NCBI RefSeq assembly: GCF_029717145.1
Contig: NZ_CP099222.1
Span: 2,170,001-2,234,000 of the forward strand
Length of the DNA stretch: 64,000 nt
From: Citrobacter freundii
Lineage (GTDB): Bacteria; Pseudomonadota; Gammaproteobacteria; Enterobacterales; Enterobacteriaceae
Direction of reading: 5' to 3'
Positions 48,493-59,123 of this stretch are shown one piece after another. Both the position numbers and the translations under genes were made by a program. The notes below the pieces were generated by a model. That model worked only from the letters and a program-made list of their open reading frames with translations, was not told where the DNA came from and ran no database searches. The first letter of the stretch is position 1. Every line of letters starts with the position of its first letter.

Positions 48493-48524
48493 AACATCAC
48501 ATTATCAATGTGATGTTGATCACG
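48493..48524. promoter_or_regulatory. Candidate CRP site within a perfect inverted repeat
   Basis: AACATCACAT and ATGTGATGTT are perfect 10-bp arms around TATCA. Overlapping the right arm, TGTGATGTTGATCACG matches the CRP consensus TGTGA-N6-TCACA at nine of ten positions. It lies about 410 bases upstream of dtpA and has no clear plus-strand target. Confidence -1.
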
Positions 48525-48672
48525 TATGAATAGAAATTTCTACTACTAAAAAAACGATTAACCTGCTCAGGTGTTAAAGCACAAGAATATTGCATTAGAT
48601 ATACGCAATAGCATGGCATCATTGTCGGGGATTAAGCGATTGGAGAGTGCATAACTAATCGTTATGGTAATA

Positions 48673-48694
48673 AGGGGCAACGAACGTTACCCCT
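48673..48694 (-). terminator. Terminator of the rsx-nth operon
   Basis: AGGGG-C-AACG pairs with CGTT-A-CCCCT with one internal mismatch. In the minus direction it is followed by TATTACCATAAC. It lies seven bases after the nth stop. Confidence -1.
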
Positions 48695-48700
48695 ATTGCA

Positions 48701-49336
48701 TTAGATGTCGACTTTTTCTTTGAATTCACAGAGATCCTCAATGATACAGGAGCCGCAGCGCGGCTTCCTGGCAATGCAGGTGTAGCGACCATGAAGAATT
48801 AACCAGTGATGGCAGTCGACTTTAAATTCACTGGGAACGACTTTCAGCAGTTTTTCTTCGACCTGCTCGACGTTTTTCCCTGGGGCGAATTGTGTTCTGT
48901 TACATACCCGAAATATATGAGTATCGACAGCGATAGTGGGCCAGCCAAAGGCGGTATTGAGCACCACGTTAGCGGTTTTACGCCCGACGCCAGGCAACGC
49001 TTCCAGTGCTGCTCTGTCCTCCGGAACCTCGCCATTGTGCTGTTCGAGCAAAATACGGCAGGTTTTAATCACGTTCTCCGCTTTGCTGTTGAACAATCCG
49101 ATGGTCTTAATATAAGACTTTACGGCGTCGACGCCGAGTTCCAGCATCGCGGCTGGGGTGTTAGCGACAGGGTACAGTTTTGCGGTGGCTTTATTGACGC
49201 TGACATCGGTCGCCTGCGCCGAAAGCAGCACCGAAATCAGTAGCTCAAACGGCGACGTAAAATTGAGTTCGGTGGTGGGGTGCGGATTGTTATCGCGCAG
49301 GCGCGTCAGTATTTCCAGCCGTTTTGCTTTGTTCAT
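48701..49336 (-). CDS. nth: Endonuclease III
   Basis: A 211-residue DNA glycosylase/AP lyase that removes oxidised pyrimidines. The helix-hairpin-helix is [21 protein letters not shown] with its Lys near residue 120, the catalytic Asp is in [14 protein letters not shown], and the [4Fe-4S] ligands are in [17 protein letters not shown]. It is the last gene of the rsx operon: its ATG overlaps the rsxE stop by four bases. Confidence -1.
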   Translation of the reverse strand: MNKAKRLEILTRLRDNNPHPTTELNFTSPFELLISVLLSAQATDVSVNKATAKLYPVANTPAAMLELGVDAVKSYIKTIGLFNSKAENVIKTCRILLEQHNGEVPEDRAALEALPGVGRKTANVVLNTAFGWPTIAVDTHIFRVCNRTQFAPGKNVEQVEEKLLKVVPSEFKVDCHHWLILHGRYTCIARKPRCGSCIIEDLCEFKEKVDI

Positions 49337-50028
49337 GACACATTCCCTGTTTCACCCGCCGGAACGTCTGTTAACGCAGCCTGCGCGCGACGTTTCTTCA
49401 TCTTCTCGTCAATAAGATACTTGATGGCCAGCATCAGCCCCAGCCCGATGAACGCGCCTGGCGGCAGCATGGCTAACAGGAACGGTGTGTCTGTATGGAA
49501 AATCTCAATGCGCAGCACTTTTGCCCAGCTACCCAGCAGACCATCAGCGCCATCAAACAACGTGCCGTTGCCGATAATCTCGCGCAGTGAGCCCAGCACA
49601 AACATCGCACCGGTTGCCCCCATTCCGATGGAAAACCCATCCAACGCGGAGAGTGCGGGGCCTTTTTTTGCCGCAAAGGCCTCGGCACGACCGACCACAA
49701 TACAGTTGGTCACAATCAACGGGATGAAGATCCCCAACGACTGATACAACCCGAAGGCGTAGGCGTTAATAAGCATCTGTACGGCACTGACTACCGACGC
49801 GATGATCATGACATAAATAGGAATACGAATCTCAGACGGCGTCCAGCGGCGCAGGGCAGAGATGGTCAGGTTGGTTAGCGTTAAAACCAGTGTGGTAGCA
49901 AGTCCCAACCCAAGGGCATTGGTTGCGGTAGAGGTGACTGCCAGCAGCGGACACATGCCAAGTAACTGTACCAGTGCGGAGTTGTTTTTCCACAATCCCT
50001 GAACAATAACGTCTTTAATTTCGCTCAT
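49333..50028 (-). CDS. rsxE: RsxE subunit of the Rsx/Rnf electron-transport complex
   Basis: A 231-residue integral membrane subunit with six helices, paralogous to RsxA (both share [20 protein letters not shown] and LITTNC/LIVTNC segments). The Rsx complex uses reducing power to reset the [2Fe-2S] redox sensor SoxR in E. coli; Rnf relatives couple NADH to ferredoxin with ion translocation. It overlaps nth by four bases and follows rsxG after three. Confidence -1.
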   Translation of the reverse strand: MSEIKDVIVQGLWKNNSALVQLLGMCPLLAVTSTATNALGLGLATTLVLTLTNLTISALRRWTPSEIRIPIYVMIIASVVSAVQMLINAYAFGLYQSLGIFIPLIVTNCIVVGRAEAFAAKKGPALSALDGFSIGMGATGAMFVLGSLREIIGNGTLFDGADGLLGSWAKVLRIEIFHTDTPFLLAMLPPGAFIGLGLMLAIKYLIDEKMKKRRAQAALTDVPAGETGNVS

Positions 50029-50031
50029 GGT

Positions 50032-50652
50032 TTATTCTCCACAGGCGGGAAGTTGAGGAAGTTGTGCAGGCAACGTCTGTGCATACAGGCCCGCGCGTTT
50101 CACCGCATTGACGACTGCGCGGGGGGTGATGGTGGCACCGGTGAACTGGTCGAAGTCACCGCCATCTTTTTTCACCGCCCAATGAGGATCGTTTTCAGCA
50201 GAGATCGTTTTGCCGCTAAAGTGCGTTATCCAGTCGGACAGTCGAAGCTCGATTTTATCGCCCAGACCTGGCGTTTCATGATGCTCCGTGACCCGCGTAC
50301 CCAGCACGGTACCGTTAAAATCGACACCAACCAGCAGTTGTATCGCGCCGGAGTAGCCGTCTGGCGCGGTGGCTTCGAGGATGGCAGCGACCGGTCGCTC
50401 GTCCTGGCGGGCGATATAAACACGGTGTATCCCTTTACCCAACGCCGGAGCCGTGACCAGATAACAGCTGTCGCGCAGATTATTATTGTAGCGGTCAGTT
50501 GGCAGAACCTGATCAAACAGCGCTTTTTGCTGCAGCGTTGCCTGCTCGTCAATCGTAGACTTAGTCAGCTGATTGATTGCCGCTGTTAAGCCCGTAGAAC
50601 CAGCGGCAAAGAGTGCCAGAGTGATACCGTGTTTACGAATCGTTTTCAACAT
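50032..50652 (-). CDS. rsxG: RsxG subunit of the Rsx complex
   Basis: A 206-residue subunit with one N-terminal membrane helix and a periplasmic FMN-binding domain. The covalent flavin attachment motif reads [16 protein letters not shown] near residue 174, with Thr as the linkage site in the family. [15 protein letters not shown] is also characteristic. It lies between rsxD and rsxE with gaps of nine and three bases. Confidence -1.
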   Translation of the reverse strand: MLKTIRKHGITLALFAAGSTGLTAAINQLTKSTIDEQATLQQKALFDQVLPTDRYNNNLRDSCYLVTAPALGKGIHRVYIARQDERPVAAILEATAPDGYSGAIQLLVGVDFNGTVLGTRVTEHHETPGLGDKIELRLSDWITHFSGKTISAENDPHWAVKKDGGDFDQFTGATITPRAVVNAVKRAGLYAQTLPAQLPQLPACGE

Positions 50653-50661
50653 AGGGTGTCC

Positions 50662-51714
50662 TTAGCGATGTCCGTACACGCGAGGGCGGGTGTAATAATC
50701 AATCAACGGGACCGTGATATTTGCCAACAATACTGCAAAGGCCACGCCATCCGGATACCCACCAAAACTGCGAATCAGCCATACCAACAGACCGGCAAGT
50801 GCACCAAAAATCAGCCGACCGCGATTGGTTGTCGATGCCGTAACGGGATCGGTAAGAATAAAGAACGCACCGAGCATGGTTGCGCCAGAGAGCAGGTGCA
50901 GCTGTGGTGACGCCAGCGACTCGGGAGAGAAAAGCCAGCCTAACGTCGCACAGACAGCGAGCGACAGCAGGAAACTGACCGGAATATGCCAGCGAATAGC
51001 ATTTTTCCACAATAGCATGACGCCGCCCGCCAGCCAGGCCAGGTTTACCCACTGCCAGCCTGCTCCTGCAAGCATCCCGCTGTAAATGGGGTACTGCATA
51101 ACCTGTTCTACCGTGCGTCCGGCGTGCAACGATGTCTTGAACGTATCAAGCGGCGTCGCCTGGCTAATGCCATCGATACCCATGCGTAAGGTGTTCATAT
51201 CACCGCCGCTTGAGGTATGTCCGGTAAAAATGACGTTAATGGCGTCAACAAATCCCGGTACCGTGGCCGCAATTTCATGCGGGGGAAGCCAGCTTGTCAT
51301 CTGCACCGGGAAGGAGATAAGCAGAACCACATAGCCGATCATCGCCGGGTTAAACGGGTTTTGCCCGAGGCCGCCATACAGTTGCTTGGCAATGATCACG
51401 GCAAATACGGTACCCAGGACCACCATCCACCAGGGGGCCAGCGGCGGAAGGCTGACGGCAAGCAGTAGCCCGGTGAGCAAGGCAGAGTTGTCTTTTAAAA
51501 TAGCGACAACCGGCTGTTTACGCAGTTTCAATACGCCTGCTTCAGCGGCAATGGCGCTGATGGCAGCGAGAAAAATCTGTACCAACGTGCCCCAACCAAA
51601 AAACCAAAGCTGAGCGGCAATCCCCGGTAATGCGGCAATTAACACCAGCAGCATAATACGCGATGTCTGGCGCTGGTTATGGGTATAGGGAGAGCTTGCG
51701 ATTCTGAATACCAT
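50662..51714 (-). CDS. rsxD: RsxD subunit of the Rsx complex
   Basis: A 350-residue membrane subunit with about nine helices. The covalent FMN motif is [21 protein letters not shown] near residue 183, and [23 protein letters not shown] is a family signature. The start codon abuts the rsxC stop, so the two are translationally coupled. Confidence -1.
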   Translation of the reverse strand: MVFRIASSPYTHNQRQTSRIMLLVLIAALPGIAAQLWFFGWGTLVQIFLAAISAIAAEAGVLKLRKQPVVAILKDNSALLTGLLLAVSLPPLAPWWMVVLGTVFAVIIAKQLYGGLGQNPFNPAMIGYVVLLISFPVQMTSWLPPHEIAATVPGFVDAINVIFTGHTSSGGDMNTLRMGIDGISQATPLDTFKTSLHAGRTVEQVMQYPIYSGMLAGAGWQWVNLAWLAGGVMLLWKNAIRWHIPVSFLLSLAVCATLGWLFSPESLASPQLHLLSGATMLGAFFILTDPVTASTTNRGRLIFGALAGLLVWLIRSFGGYPDGVAFAVLLANITVPLIDYYTRPRVYGHR

Positions 51715-53838
51715 TTATTCCTCGTTAACAACCTGCTGCTGGGCGGCCTTTTTAGCCTGAGCGCGTGCAATAGCGGCCGCAACGGCGGCTTTGCGTGGAT
51801 CAACTGGTTCGGTGGTCTCGGCGACAACCTGCTGCTCAAGTTTGCGTGCTTTAGCACGGGCAATGGCGGCTTCTACCGCGGCTTTACGCGGGTCAACCGG
51901 TTCGTCTGTCTCGGCGACGGCCTGCTGCTGCTCAAGTTTGCGTGCTTTAGCGCGGGCAATGGCGGCTTCTACCGCGGCTTTACGCGGGTCAACCGGCTCG
52001 GCAGCCTCGGCGACGGCCTGCTGCTGCTCAAGCTTGCGTGCTTTGGCGCGGGCAATGGCGGCTTCTACCGCGGCTTTGCGCGGGTCAACCGGTTCTGCAG
52101 TCTCGGCGACGGCCTGTTGCTGCTCAAGCTTGCGTGCTTTGGCACGGGCAATAGCGGCTTCTACCGCGGCTTTGCGCGGATCGGTATCGGTGGTGCTGTC
52201 GGTAGCAGGCACATTCTCCGCCTGTTTGGCCCGGGCCTGTGCTTTTCGCGCTTCTCTGGCGGCAATGGCTGCACTATTATCCGGTTTCTCTCCGGCCTGA
52301 ATAACAATCGGTTGTAAAGCCTGTGCTTGTTTCTCTTTCACCCGTGCAAGCGCGGCAGCAATGGCATCGTTGTCCTTCGCGGCAGGCTGAACGGCGGCGC
52401 TTTTATGACGTTCAAGACGCGCGGCTTTTTCACGCTCAAGGCGTGCCTGTCTGGCTTCGAATCGTGCTTTTGCCTCTGCGGCGCGTTTTTCTTCCTGGCT
52501 TATGGCGTAAATCTCAGCTTTTTCCTGACGGAAATACTGCACCAGCGGAATATTGCTGGGACATACCCACGCACAGGCACCGCATTCAATGCAGTCAGCG
52601 ATATTGTGACCGATTGCTTTGTCGTGCTGCTGTCCTTTACTGAACCAGTAAAGCTGCTGAGGCAAGAGATCGGCCGGGCAGGCATCGGCGCAGGCGCTAC
52701 AGCGAATGCAGCCTTTTTCTTCCTGCTGTTCACCCATTTCACTGGCAGATGGCGCCAGCAGGCAGTTGGTGATCTTCACTACGGGGACATCAAGCCAGGG
52801 GAGAGTGAAGCCCATTAGCGGGCCGCCCATGATGACCATTTGCTCTGCGGAAGGGCAAAAACCTGCGTCATCAAGCAGGTGGCGAACAGGCGTCCCTAAA
52901 CGTGCCCAGACGTTGCCCGGACGGCTAACGGCTTCGCCGGTCAGCGTTACGACGCGTTCGGTGATCGGTTCCCCGTCGATCACGGCGCGTTTGATAGCAT
53001 AGGCCGTACCGACGTTTTGCATCAGGACGCCGATATCCGAGGAGCGTCCACCGTGTGGGACCTGTTTTCCGGTCAGAATTTGGGTCAACTGCTTCGCGCC
53101 GCCGGAAGGATATTTGGTTGGGATAACGCGCAGGCTGATATCATGTGAGTCCGCCAGCACCGCGCGCAGCATTGATATCGCTTGCGGTTTGTTATCTTCA
53201 ATCCCCAGCAATATTTCGCGCGGTTGAAGAATGTGGGCCAGAATGCGGATGCCTTCCACTACCTGAGCTGCACAATCCTGCATCAGGCGATCGTCAGCGG
53301 TAATGTAGGGCTCACATTCCGCAGCGTTGATGATCAATGTTTCAATTTTATCGCCGCCGCCCTGCAGTTTTACGCCAGTAGGGAAACCAGCACCGCCCAG
53401 TCCGGCAACGCCGAACTGATGAATACGGGCAATAAGCTCTTCTCGGCTGCGGGAACGATAGTCAGCCCAGCCTTCACGCTCAATCCAGCGATCTTCGCCA
53501 TCAGCATCGATTATGACGCTGAGCTCGGCCAATGCTGAAGGGTGCGCAGTGGAGTGCGGAGCAATGGCCACAACGGTGCCGGAGGTTGGCGCGTGCACTG
53601 GCAGCATTTTGCCTCGTCCACGCGTCAGCGCCTGGCCGCGCAGGACGTGGTCACCGACGTTTACGCACAGTTCACCCTCAGCACCAATATGCTGTTTGAG
53701 CGGAATCACCAGACGCGGCGGCAGTGGTACTTGTCGCAGCGGCGTGCCGTTTGACTGGGCTTTCATTTCGGGCGGATGAATGCCGCCTTCGAAGTCCCAA
53801 ATTTTGTTTTTTCTGAATGCAGAGAATAGCTTAAACAT
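51715..53838 (-). CDS. rsxC: RsxC subunit of the Rsx complex, with C-terminal Ala/Lys repeats
   Basis: A 707-residue soluble subunit predicted to bind NADH, FMN and two [4Fe-4S] clusters. The glycine-rich site is [16 protein letters not shown] near residue 147, and the ferredoxin-type Cys motifs are [12 protein letters not shown] and [12 protein letters not shown] near 375-425. The C-terminal third is a charged, helical region ending in five repeats of about 32 residues ([20 protein letters not shown]...). Repeat number varies between strains in this gene, and this copy is shorter than E. coli K-12 RsxC (740). It overlaps rsxB by eight bases. Confidence -1.
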   Translation of the reverse strand: MFKLFSAFRKNKIWDFEGGIHPPEMKAQSNGTPLRQVPLPPRLVIPLKQHIGAEGELCVNVGDHVLRGQALTRGRGKMLPVHAPTSGTVVAIAPHSTAHPSALAELSVIIDADGEDRWIEREGWADYRSRSREELIARIHQFGVAGLGGAGFPTGVKLQGGGDKIETLIINAAECEPYITADDRLMQDCAAQVVEGIRILAHILQPREILLGIEDNKPQAISMLRAVLADSHDISLRVIPTKYPSGGAKQLTQILTGKQVPHGGRSSDIGVLMQNVGTAYAIKRAVIDGEPITERVVTLTGEAVSRPGNVWARLGTPVRHLLDDAGFCPSAEQMVIMGGPLMGFTLPWLDVPVVKITNCLLAPSASEMGEQQEEKGCIRCSACADACPADLLPQQLYWFSKGQQHDKAIGHNIADCIECGACAWVCPSNIPLVQYFRQEKAEIYAISQEEKRAAEAKARFEARQARLEREKAARLERHKSAAVQPAAKDNDAIAAALARVKEKQAQALQPIVIQAGEKPDNSAAIAAREARKAQARAKQAENVPATDSTTDTDPRKAAVEAAIARAKARKLEQQQAVAETAEPVDPRKAAVEAAIARAKARKLEQQQAVAEAAEPVDPRKAAVEAAIARAKARKLEQQQAVAETDEPVDPRKAAVEAAIARAKARKLEQQVVAETTEPVDPRKAAVAAAIARAQAKKAAQQQVVNEE
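51718..52182. repeat. Tandem ~96-bp repeats in the 3' part of rsxC
   Basis: Five in-frame units encode [22 protein letters not shown] plus a variable VAET/AEPV linker. Boundaries are about 52182-52087, 52086-51991, 51990-51895, 51894-51802 (31 codons) and 51801-51718 (partial, diverged). High DNA identity between the middle units suggests recent expansion or gene conversion. Confidence -1.
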
Positions 53839-54409
53839 GTTGTTCCACGGGAATGATGCGCACGGGGATAGTGTTCAAATCCCACTTCCAGCTATCAGGC
53901 GTTTCGGCAACCGGACGTAATTCAATACACTGAGTCGGGCAGGGATCAACGCACAGGTTGCATCCGGTACAGAGATCGCTCATGACTGTGTGCATCGCAC
54001 GCGTCGCGCCGACGATGGCATCAACCGGGCAGGCCTGAATGCACTTTGTACAGCCAATACAGTTATTTTCATCAATGACCGCCAGCATTCTCACCGGCGT
54101 AACGTCCTGTTCATCGCCATCAATAGGCTGCGGATCGACGTTCAGCAGCGTCGCAATTTTTAGCATCACCGCTTCACCGCCGGGGGCGCAGCGATTGATT
54201 TTTTCGCCCTGGCAGCCAATCGCTTCCGCATACGGGCGACAGCCAGGGTAACCGCACTGGCCACATTGACTTTGCGGAAGGATCTCATCGATTTTTTCAA
54301 CGACCGGGTCGTCCTCAACGGCAAAACGTCGGGAGGCATAGCCTAAAACAGCGCCGAATGCCAGACCCAGTAGACTCACTGCAGCAACGGCAATCCAGAT
54401 AGCATTCAT
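53831..54409 (-). CDS. rsxB: RsxB ferredoxin-like subunit of the Rsx complex
   Basis: A 192-residue iron-sulfur protein with one N-terminal membrane helix. [17 protein letters not shown] cluster motif is followed by two 4Fe-4S ferredoxin motifs, [12 protein letters not shown] and [12 protein letters not shown]. It passes electrons between RsxC and the membrane subunits. It overlaps the rsxA stop by one base (TAATG) and rsxC by eight. Confidence -1.
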   Translation of the reverse strand: MNAIWIAVAAVSLLGLAFGAVLGYASRRFAVEDDPVVEKIDEILPQSQCGQCGYPGCRPYAEAIGCQGEKINRCAPGGEAVMLKIATLLNVDPQPIDGDEQDVTPVRMLAVIDENNCIGCTKCIQACPVDAIVGATRAMHTVMSDLCTGCNLCVDPCPTQCIELRPVAETPDSWKWDLNTIPVRIIPVEQHV

Positions 54410-54990
54410 TACAGCTTCACCAAACCACTAAAGCCCATAAAGGCCAATGACATTAAACCGGCGGTAATCAGCGCAATCGCATTACCGCGAAAAGGTGCCG
54501 GAACATCAGCCACGGCGAGGCGCTCGCGAATGGCGGCGAACAGTACCATCACCAGCGAGAAGCCGACGGCAGCGGAAAAACCGTACAGCGCCGACTGTAA
54601 AAAGTTATGACCGAGGTTGATATTCAACAACGCGACGCCCAGTACCGCACAGTTAGTGGTGATCAACGGTAAGAAGATCCCCAGCAGGCGATACAGCGCA
54701 GGACTCGTTTTGCGCACCACCATTTCGGTAAATTGCACGACCACGGCGATGACTAAGATAAACGCCAGCGTACGCAGGTAGATGAGATCGAGCGGGATGA
54801 GGATCCAGGTGTCAATCAGCCATGCGCAAATCGATGCCAGCGTCATTACAAAGGTCGTGGCGAGGCCCATGCCCATCGCCGTTTCCAGTTTTTTGGAAAC
54901 GCCCATAAACGGGCAGAGACCCAGAAACTTGACCAGTACAAAGTTATTGACCAGTACAGTTCCGACAAACAGCAGCAGGTAATCAGTCAT
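54409..54990 (-). CDS. rsxA: RsxA subunit of the Rsx complex
   Basis: A 193-residue integral membrane protein with six helices, first gene of rsxABCDGE-nth. The N terminus [34 protein letters not shown] holds the conserved Cys that, with its RsxE counterpart, may ligate an intramembrane iron-sulfur cluster, as proposed for Rnf. I start at 54990, which gives the E. coli length. Confidence -1.
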   Translation of the reverse strand: MTDYLLLFVGTVLVNNFVLVKFLGLCPFMGVSKKLETAMGMGLATTFVMTLASICAWLIDTWILIPLDLIYLRTLAFILVIAVVVQFTEMVVRKTSPALYRLLGIFLPLITTNCAVLGVALLNINLGHNFLQSALYGFSAAVGFSLVMVLFAAIRERLAVADVPAPFRGNAIALITAGLMSLAFMGFSGLVKL

Positions 54991-55066
54991 TTTTCGGCCT
55001 GAAATAAAAAAGCCGCCTATTATCTGACAATCTACAACAGGCGACAACAGGTTAACTGTAGGGTTA

Positions 55067-55507
55067 TTACGGGTTCACAAACGTCGATTTCACGCGCTGC
55101 GAACGCTTGAAATAGGGCACCAGCAATGCAGCAGCCAACAACGGGAACAGTAGCTGGCGGACGGCAAAGGCATCCGGAACAGGTGAAAACGCAAAGGCTT
55201 TAATAGCCAGTAACACGGAGATCAGTAACCATAAAATGTAGTGCTTAGGTACACAGCGTCGGCGTTTGAAAAACGCGATAGTCAGCCACAGCGTGTAGTA
55301 CCACATGGCGATAGCGGTAATAAAGGAAACGCCCCATAACAGTAAATTAGTGGTGCTTTGTTCGCCGAGCGTCTGAAACGTCTGCGGAGTTGCCAGCGCA
55401 GTTACATACAACAGGATCGCCAGCGAAGCGCTCAACAACGCCACTAACAGCCAGGCCAGTGGACCAAGTAGCCAGCCTCCGATACGTTGTGCCGGTGTCG
55501 TCGTCAT
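55067..55507 (-). CDS. ydgK: DUF2569 membrane protein YdgK
   Basis: A 146-residue protein with four hydrophobic segments ([53 protein letters not shown]). It matches E. coli YdgK in sequence pattern and position upstream of rsxA. The start at 55507 begins [12 protein letters not shown], like the E. coli protein, and has GAGAAGAG upstream. The function is unknown. Confidence -1.
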   Translation of the reverse strand: MTTTPAQRIGGWLLGPLAWLLVALLSASLAILLYVTALATPQTFQTLGEQSTTNLLLWGVSFITAIAMWYYTLWLTIAFFKRRRCVPKHYILWLLISVLLAIKAFAFSPVPDAFAVRQLLFPLLAAALLVPYFKRSQRVKSTFVNP

Positions 55508-55598
55508 CTCTTCTCCAGATTTACGCGTGCAAACAAACATGCCATTCATTTTGGGGCGATTATTATAAAGCTTTTAACGATGAGCGCTACTTTCTTAT

Positions 55599-55814
55599 TT
55601 ATTGCACATAATGCCAGACGGATTTTGGCACCTGGCCGATATCAAACAGGCGTCCCCCGGAGATTAGCTCCGCCCGGCGGTGATCCGCCGCGCGATACAT
55701 ATTGATAATGTCGCGATCGTCGGTGAGCGTGTAGTTAAGATGATCGAACAGTTTTTCCAGGCTTTCGAGGGAATTGATTTTGCGGAATTTTAATAAGTAA
55801 TCCTGAACAGTCAT
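55599..55814 (-). CDS. cnu: OriC-binding nucleoid-associated protein Cnu (YdgT)
   Basis: A 71-residue Hha/YmoA-family protein. [49 protein letters not shown] is the family fold. Cnu forms complexes with H-NS or StpA to silence xenogeneic genes, and in E. coli also binds a sequence near oriC. Length equals E. coli Cnu. It lies between blr and ydgK, as expected. Confidence -1.
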   Translation of the reverse strand: MTVQDYLLKFRKINSLESLEKLFDHLNYTLTDDRDIINMYRAADHRRAELISGGRLFDIGQVPKSVWHYVQ

Positions 55815-56059
55815 ATGTGGAGATCCATATTAAGAAAATAACACCAACGGAGTAGTTAATATTAAAAAATAAACAAGGTTGCACAGATAAAAACGCAGGG
55901 TGTGCAAAGATACAAATAAGAGTGTTCGTACTGATAGATACGCAGGCACGCTGAGCACCCGGTCAAAGGGTAACGCGCTTCGCTATCGCAGGCAATAAGT
56001 GCCAAGGTGGGGGACTGCACAATTCGCTATTTTTGATAGAAATGACGCTGTTACAACCT

Positions 56060-56081
56060 AACCCAGCATGACTGCTGGGTT
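56060..56081. terminator. Hairpin between cnu and blr
   Basis: AACCCAGC (56060-56067) pairs with GCTGGGTT (56074-56081) around ATGACT. It lies 18 bases beyond the blr stop. In the blr direction the T run comes before rather than after the stem, so a terminator role is uncertain. Confidence -1.
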
Positions 56082-56099
56082 AAAAAAGGAGGCCGTGGG

Positions 56100-56234
56100 T
56101 TATTTTTTCTGCACCGCATGCACCGAAGCCGTTGGTTCTGGTGGCTGGTAGTTGTCGATATGCGTGGCAATACCTAAAAGGATGACGGAAACCGCGAGAA
56201 CAATCCAACCTGTTAACTCAATAAGACGATTCAT
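56100..56234 (-). CDS. blr: Small divisome membrane protein Blr
   Basis: A 44-residue single-pass membrane protein starting MNRLIELTGWIVLAVSVILL, followed by GIATHIDNYQPPEP and a Lys-rich end. It is three residues longer than the E. coli Blr I remember (41). Blr affects intrinsic beta-lactam sensitivity and associates with the division machinery in E. coli. Its place between cnu and ydgJ agrees with E. coli. Confidence -1.
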   Translation of the reverse strand: MNRLIELTGWIVLAVSVILLGIATHIDNYQPPEPTASVHAVQKK

Positions 56235-56475
56235 TACTGACGACATTTGCTTTGATTTATCCTTAAACACAGGAGGCAAATGTTACTTATCAATAAGTAA
56301 GACGGCAAGAGCATTGGGAACGATTTCGACGACTTTTTCGCAGCAAGTTATCACTAAGTGGCATATGTTTGACTTAAGTTAAGAAACAACCTTTTCCCTG
56401 CAAAGGTTATTAAACTGTTGTGACGTTGCGATGTATGGTGTGAAATAGGTCGGTCCTGAATTGAGAGGCAATAAC

Positions 56476-57516
56476 ATGAGTGACAACATCCGCGTTGGGC
56501 TGATTGGCTATGGCTATGCCAGCAAAACTTTCCATGCCCCTCTGATTGTGGGCACCCCGGGGCTGGAGCTGGCCGCGGTATCCAGTAGTGACGAAGCAAA
56601 AGTGAAGGCGGACTGGCCTTCTGTTACGGTGGTGAGTGAGCCTAAGCATCTGTTTAACGATCCCAGCATCGACCTGATTGTGATCCCCACGCCGAATGAC
56701 ACGCATTTCCCGCTCGCTAAAGCAGCGCTGGAAGCGGGTAAACACGTGGTCGTTGATAAGCCATTTACCGTGACACTGTCACAAGCTCGCGAACTGGATG
56801 CGTTGGCGCGTAGCCTGGGTCGTGTGCTGTCTGTTTTTCATAACCGCCGCTGGGACAGTGATTTCCTGACGCTGAAAGCTCTGCTGGCAGACGGAGTGTT
56901 GGGTGAAGTCGCTTACTTTGAATCCCACTTCGATCGTTTCCGTCCGCAGGTCCGCGACCGCTGGCGTGAACAGGGCGGACCAGGAAGCGGAATCTGGTAC
57001 GATTTAGCGCCGCATCTGTTGGATCAGGCCATTAACCTGTTTGGTTTGCCCGTCAGCCTGACGGTGGACCTTGCGCAATTGCGTCCTGGCGCACAATCGA
57101 CAGATTATTTCCACGCTATTTTGACTTACCCTCAGCGTCGGGTGGTTCTGCACGGCACCATGCTGGCTGCCGCCGAGTCGGCACGCTACATCGTGCACGG
57201 TTCGCGTGGGAGCTATGTGAAATACGGTCTTGATCCGCAGGAAGAACGTTTAAAAAATGGTGAACGTTTGCCGCAGGAAGACTGGGGTTACGACATGCGC
57301 GATGGCGTGCTGACGCGGGTAGAAGGCGAAGAACGTGTGGAAGAGACCTGGTTAACCGTGCCGGGTAACTATCCGGCTTATTATGCGGGTATCCGTGATG
57401 CACTGAACGGCAATGGTGAAAACCCGGTTCCAGCACGACAGGCCATTCAAATTATGGAACTGATTGAGCTGGGTATTGAATCGGCAAAACATCGTTCTAC
57501 GTTGTGTCTTGCCTGA
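56476..57516 (+). CDS. ydgJ: Gfo/Idh/MocA-family oxidoreductase YdgJ
   Basis: A 346-residue NAD(P)-dependent dehydrogenase-like protein. The Rossmann motif is VGLIGYGYASKTFHAP near residue 6, the family EKP-type segment reads HVVVDKPFTVTLSQA near 93, and the catalytic-region segment is GIWYDLAPHLLDQAINLFG. Length equals E. coli YdgJ. The substrate is unknown. It is convergent with add over a REP-like hairpin. Confidence -1.
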   Translation: MSDNIRVGLIGYGYASKTFHAPLIVGTPGLELAAVSSSDEAKVKADWPSVTVVSEPKHLFNDPSIDLIVIPTPNDTHFPLAKAALEAGKHVVVDKPFTVTLSQARELDALARSLGRVLSVFHNRRWDSDFLTLKALLADGVLGEVAYFESHFDRFRPQVRDRWREQGGPGSGIWYDLAPHLLDQAINLFGLPVSLTVDLAQLRPGAQSTDYFHAILTYPQRRVVLHGTMLAAAESARYIVHGSRGSYVKYGLDPQEERLKNGERLPQEDWGYDMRDGVLTRVEGEERVEETWLTVPGNYPAYYAGIRDALNGNGENPVPARQAIQIMELIELGIESAKHRSTLCLA

Positions 57517-57525
57517 TTACGGAAA

Positions 57526-57554
57526 TGCCGGATAAGCGTTAGCGCTATCCGGCA
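57526..57554. repeat. Single REP-like hairpin between ydgJ and add
   Basis: TGCCGGATAAGCG and the complementary CGCTATCCGGCA form an imperfect palindrome of REP type between convergent genes. It may aid termination or mRNA stability. Confidence -1.
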
Positions 57555-57563
57555 CTATCATCG

Positions 57564-58565
57564 TTATGCCGCTGCGACTTTCTCACGCAACGCACGTTTC
57601 TCTTCAGTACTCAAAAACGCCATTTCCAGACCATTAATTTGCGCCTGACGGATCTGCTCGCGGCTCAACCCTGCAGCTGGAGCAGCAACGGTATATTCGT
57701 GAATAATATCCACGCCCTGAACCGCGGGATCGTCGGTGTTTAGACTGGCCAACACACCCTGTTCGAGGAACGTCTTCAGCGGATGTGCAGCCAGTGAAGC
57801 AACGGTGCTGGTCTGGATGTTGGAGGTCAGGCAGGATTCGATGCCAATTCGCTGCTCGGCAAGAAAATCCATCAATGCACGATCTTCCACAGCTTTAACG
57901 CCATGACCAATACGTTCAGCGCCCAGTTCTCTGATTGCCTGCCAGATGCTTTCAGGGCCTGCTGCTTCACCAGCGTGCACGGTAATGTGCCAGCCTGCAT
58001 CGCGCGCCCGATTAAAATGAGACAGGAACAGACTGCCTGGGAAACCCAGTTCATCGCCCGCCAGGTCCAGTGCGGTAATGTGGTCACGGTGTGCTAACAG
58101 CGCATCCAGTTCCTGCAGGCAAGCGGCTTCGCCAAAAGTACGGCTCATAATGCCAATTAAGCGCGCTTCCACGCCAAAAGCCTTGCAGCCTTCACGTACG
58201 CCCGCAATCACTGCTTCAACCACGCCCGCGACGGGGAGTTGATGCGCCATCGCCATATAGCCGGGCGAAAAGCGCAGTTCCACATAGTGCAGCCCGTTAC
58301 GGGCGGCATCTTCAATATTTTCAAATGCCACGCGGCGGCAGGCATCCAGTGAGGCCAGTACCTTCACGCCCCAGTCGAGCTTCGACAAAAAACTGACTAA
58401 ATCCGGTTCTGTCGAGGTGACCTGCACGTGCGGGATCAGCGTTTCCAGCGTTTGAGCGGGAAGCGTTAAATTGAACTGACGGCCAAGATCGAGAATAGTT
58501 TGCGCACGAATGTTGCCATCAAGGTGGCGATGGATGTCGGTTAAGGGGAGGGATTTATCAATCAT
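57564..58565 (-). CDS. add: Adenosine deaminase
   Basis: A 333-residue zinc enzyme converting adenosine to inosine. Metal and active-site residues lie in [11 protein letters not shown] (HxH), [27 protein letters not shown], and [11 protein letters not shown] (Asp pair). Length equals the E. coli enzyme. It works with the PunC/PunR nucleoside uptake system elsewhere in this window. Confidence -1.
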   Translation of the reverse strand: MIDKSLPLTDIHRHLDGNIRAQTILDLGRQFNLTLPAQTLETLIPHVQVTSTEPDLVSFLSKLDWGVKVLASLDACRRVAFENIEDAARNGLHYVELRFSPGYMAMAHQLPVAGVVEAVIAGVREGCKAFGVEARLIGIMSRTFGEAACLQELDALLAHRDHITALDLAGDELGFPGSLFLSHFNRARDAGWHITVHAGEAAGPESIWQAIRELGAERIGHGVKAVEDRALMDFLAEQRIGIESCLTSNIQTSTVASLAAHPLKTFLEQGVLASLNTDDPAVQGVDIIHEYTVAAPAAGLSREQIRQAQINGLEMAFLSTEEKRALREKVAAA

Positions 58566-58791
58566 GGTCGCACTCTTTGTTTTTAGTAAAAGTGCGCACC
58601 ATTATACAACAGAAACATCATCCGCTAAAACCATCCAGAAAGTAGGTATTCGCTTTGTAATAGCCTAATTTAGGCGTGATATTTGCTGAAATTATAGATG
58701 ACAGATGTCGTGAGATTCGGAGTGATGATTTATGCTGTGATAACCGCAATTCATGATAATTGTTTTGAGCAGCGGTTATCTGAATAGCAGT

Positions 58792-58962
58792 TTACGCGAC
58801 GAGTTTGGTATCGGCCTGGAATAGTTTATTGCACTGCGGGCAAATCAACATGGCACCTTTTTGTACGCGAGAAAAACTGTGTTCAGAATGCGCGGTGCAG
58901 TTAGGGCAAGGACATTTGATAAGAAAATTACGGCGGGATTTCACATTTTTACGTTCAGACAT
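58792..58962 (-). CDS. ynfU: YnfU-like zinc-ribbon small protein
   Basis: A 56-residue basic protein with a putative zinc ribbon: CPCPNC near residue 17 and CPQC near 41. The start at 58962 has AGGAAGAG upstream. It closely resembles the small protein YnfU of E. coli as I remember it, including SERKN.KSRRN at the N terminus and HSFSRVQKGA in the middle. In K-12 ynfU lies elsewhere, so the location between add and malY differs. Nucleic-acid binding is plausible but not shown. Confidence -1.
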   Translation of the reverse strand: MSERKNVKSRRNFLIKCPCPNCTAHSEHSFSRVQKGAMLICPQCNKLFQADTKLVA

Positions 58963-59123
58963 AGGCTCTTCCTGATTTGAGTGGAAGCCCACTATACACG
59001 GTTAGCTGAAAAATACTGTTTTTTCTCACATTGCCCTATTGTGCAATGGTGAGAGAATAACAAAGAAGGCGGATTCCCCAGCAGATAAAATTGCGCAATA
59101 CAGGACGTATTGCGCAAGTAAAG

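Larger units (their letters stand above)
48087..48700. other. Long intergenic region between dtpA and nth
   Basis: 614 bases without a supportable protein gene, AT-rich. It should contain the dtpA promoter on the left. Further right there is a near-perfect CRP-like site within an inverted repeat (48493-48524), and the nth terminator sits at the far end. A 13-bp direct repeat TATTGCATTAGAT occurs at 48588 and 48694. A 72-codon frame at 48276-48494 looks non-coding. Confidence -1.

Noticed and set aside
48276..48494. A 72-codon frame in the dtpA-nth gap
   Set aside because: Low-complexity, AT-driven composition, no clear ribosome-binding site and no family resemblance.
51718..52182. Repeat array considered as CRISPR
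   Set aside because: The units are contiguous, in frame and protein-coding, with no unique spacers.
51791..52300. Long plus-strand frame opposite rsxC
   Set aside because: It is an artefact of the repeated, GC-rich rsxC coding strand; the product is a low-complexity Ala/Ser repeat.
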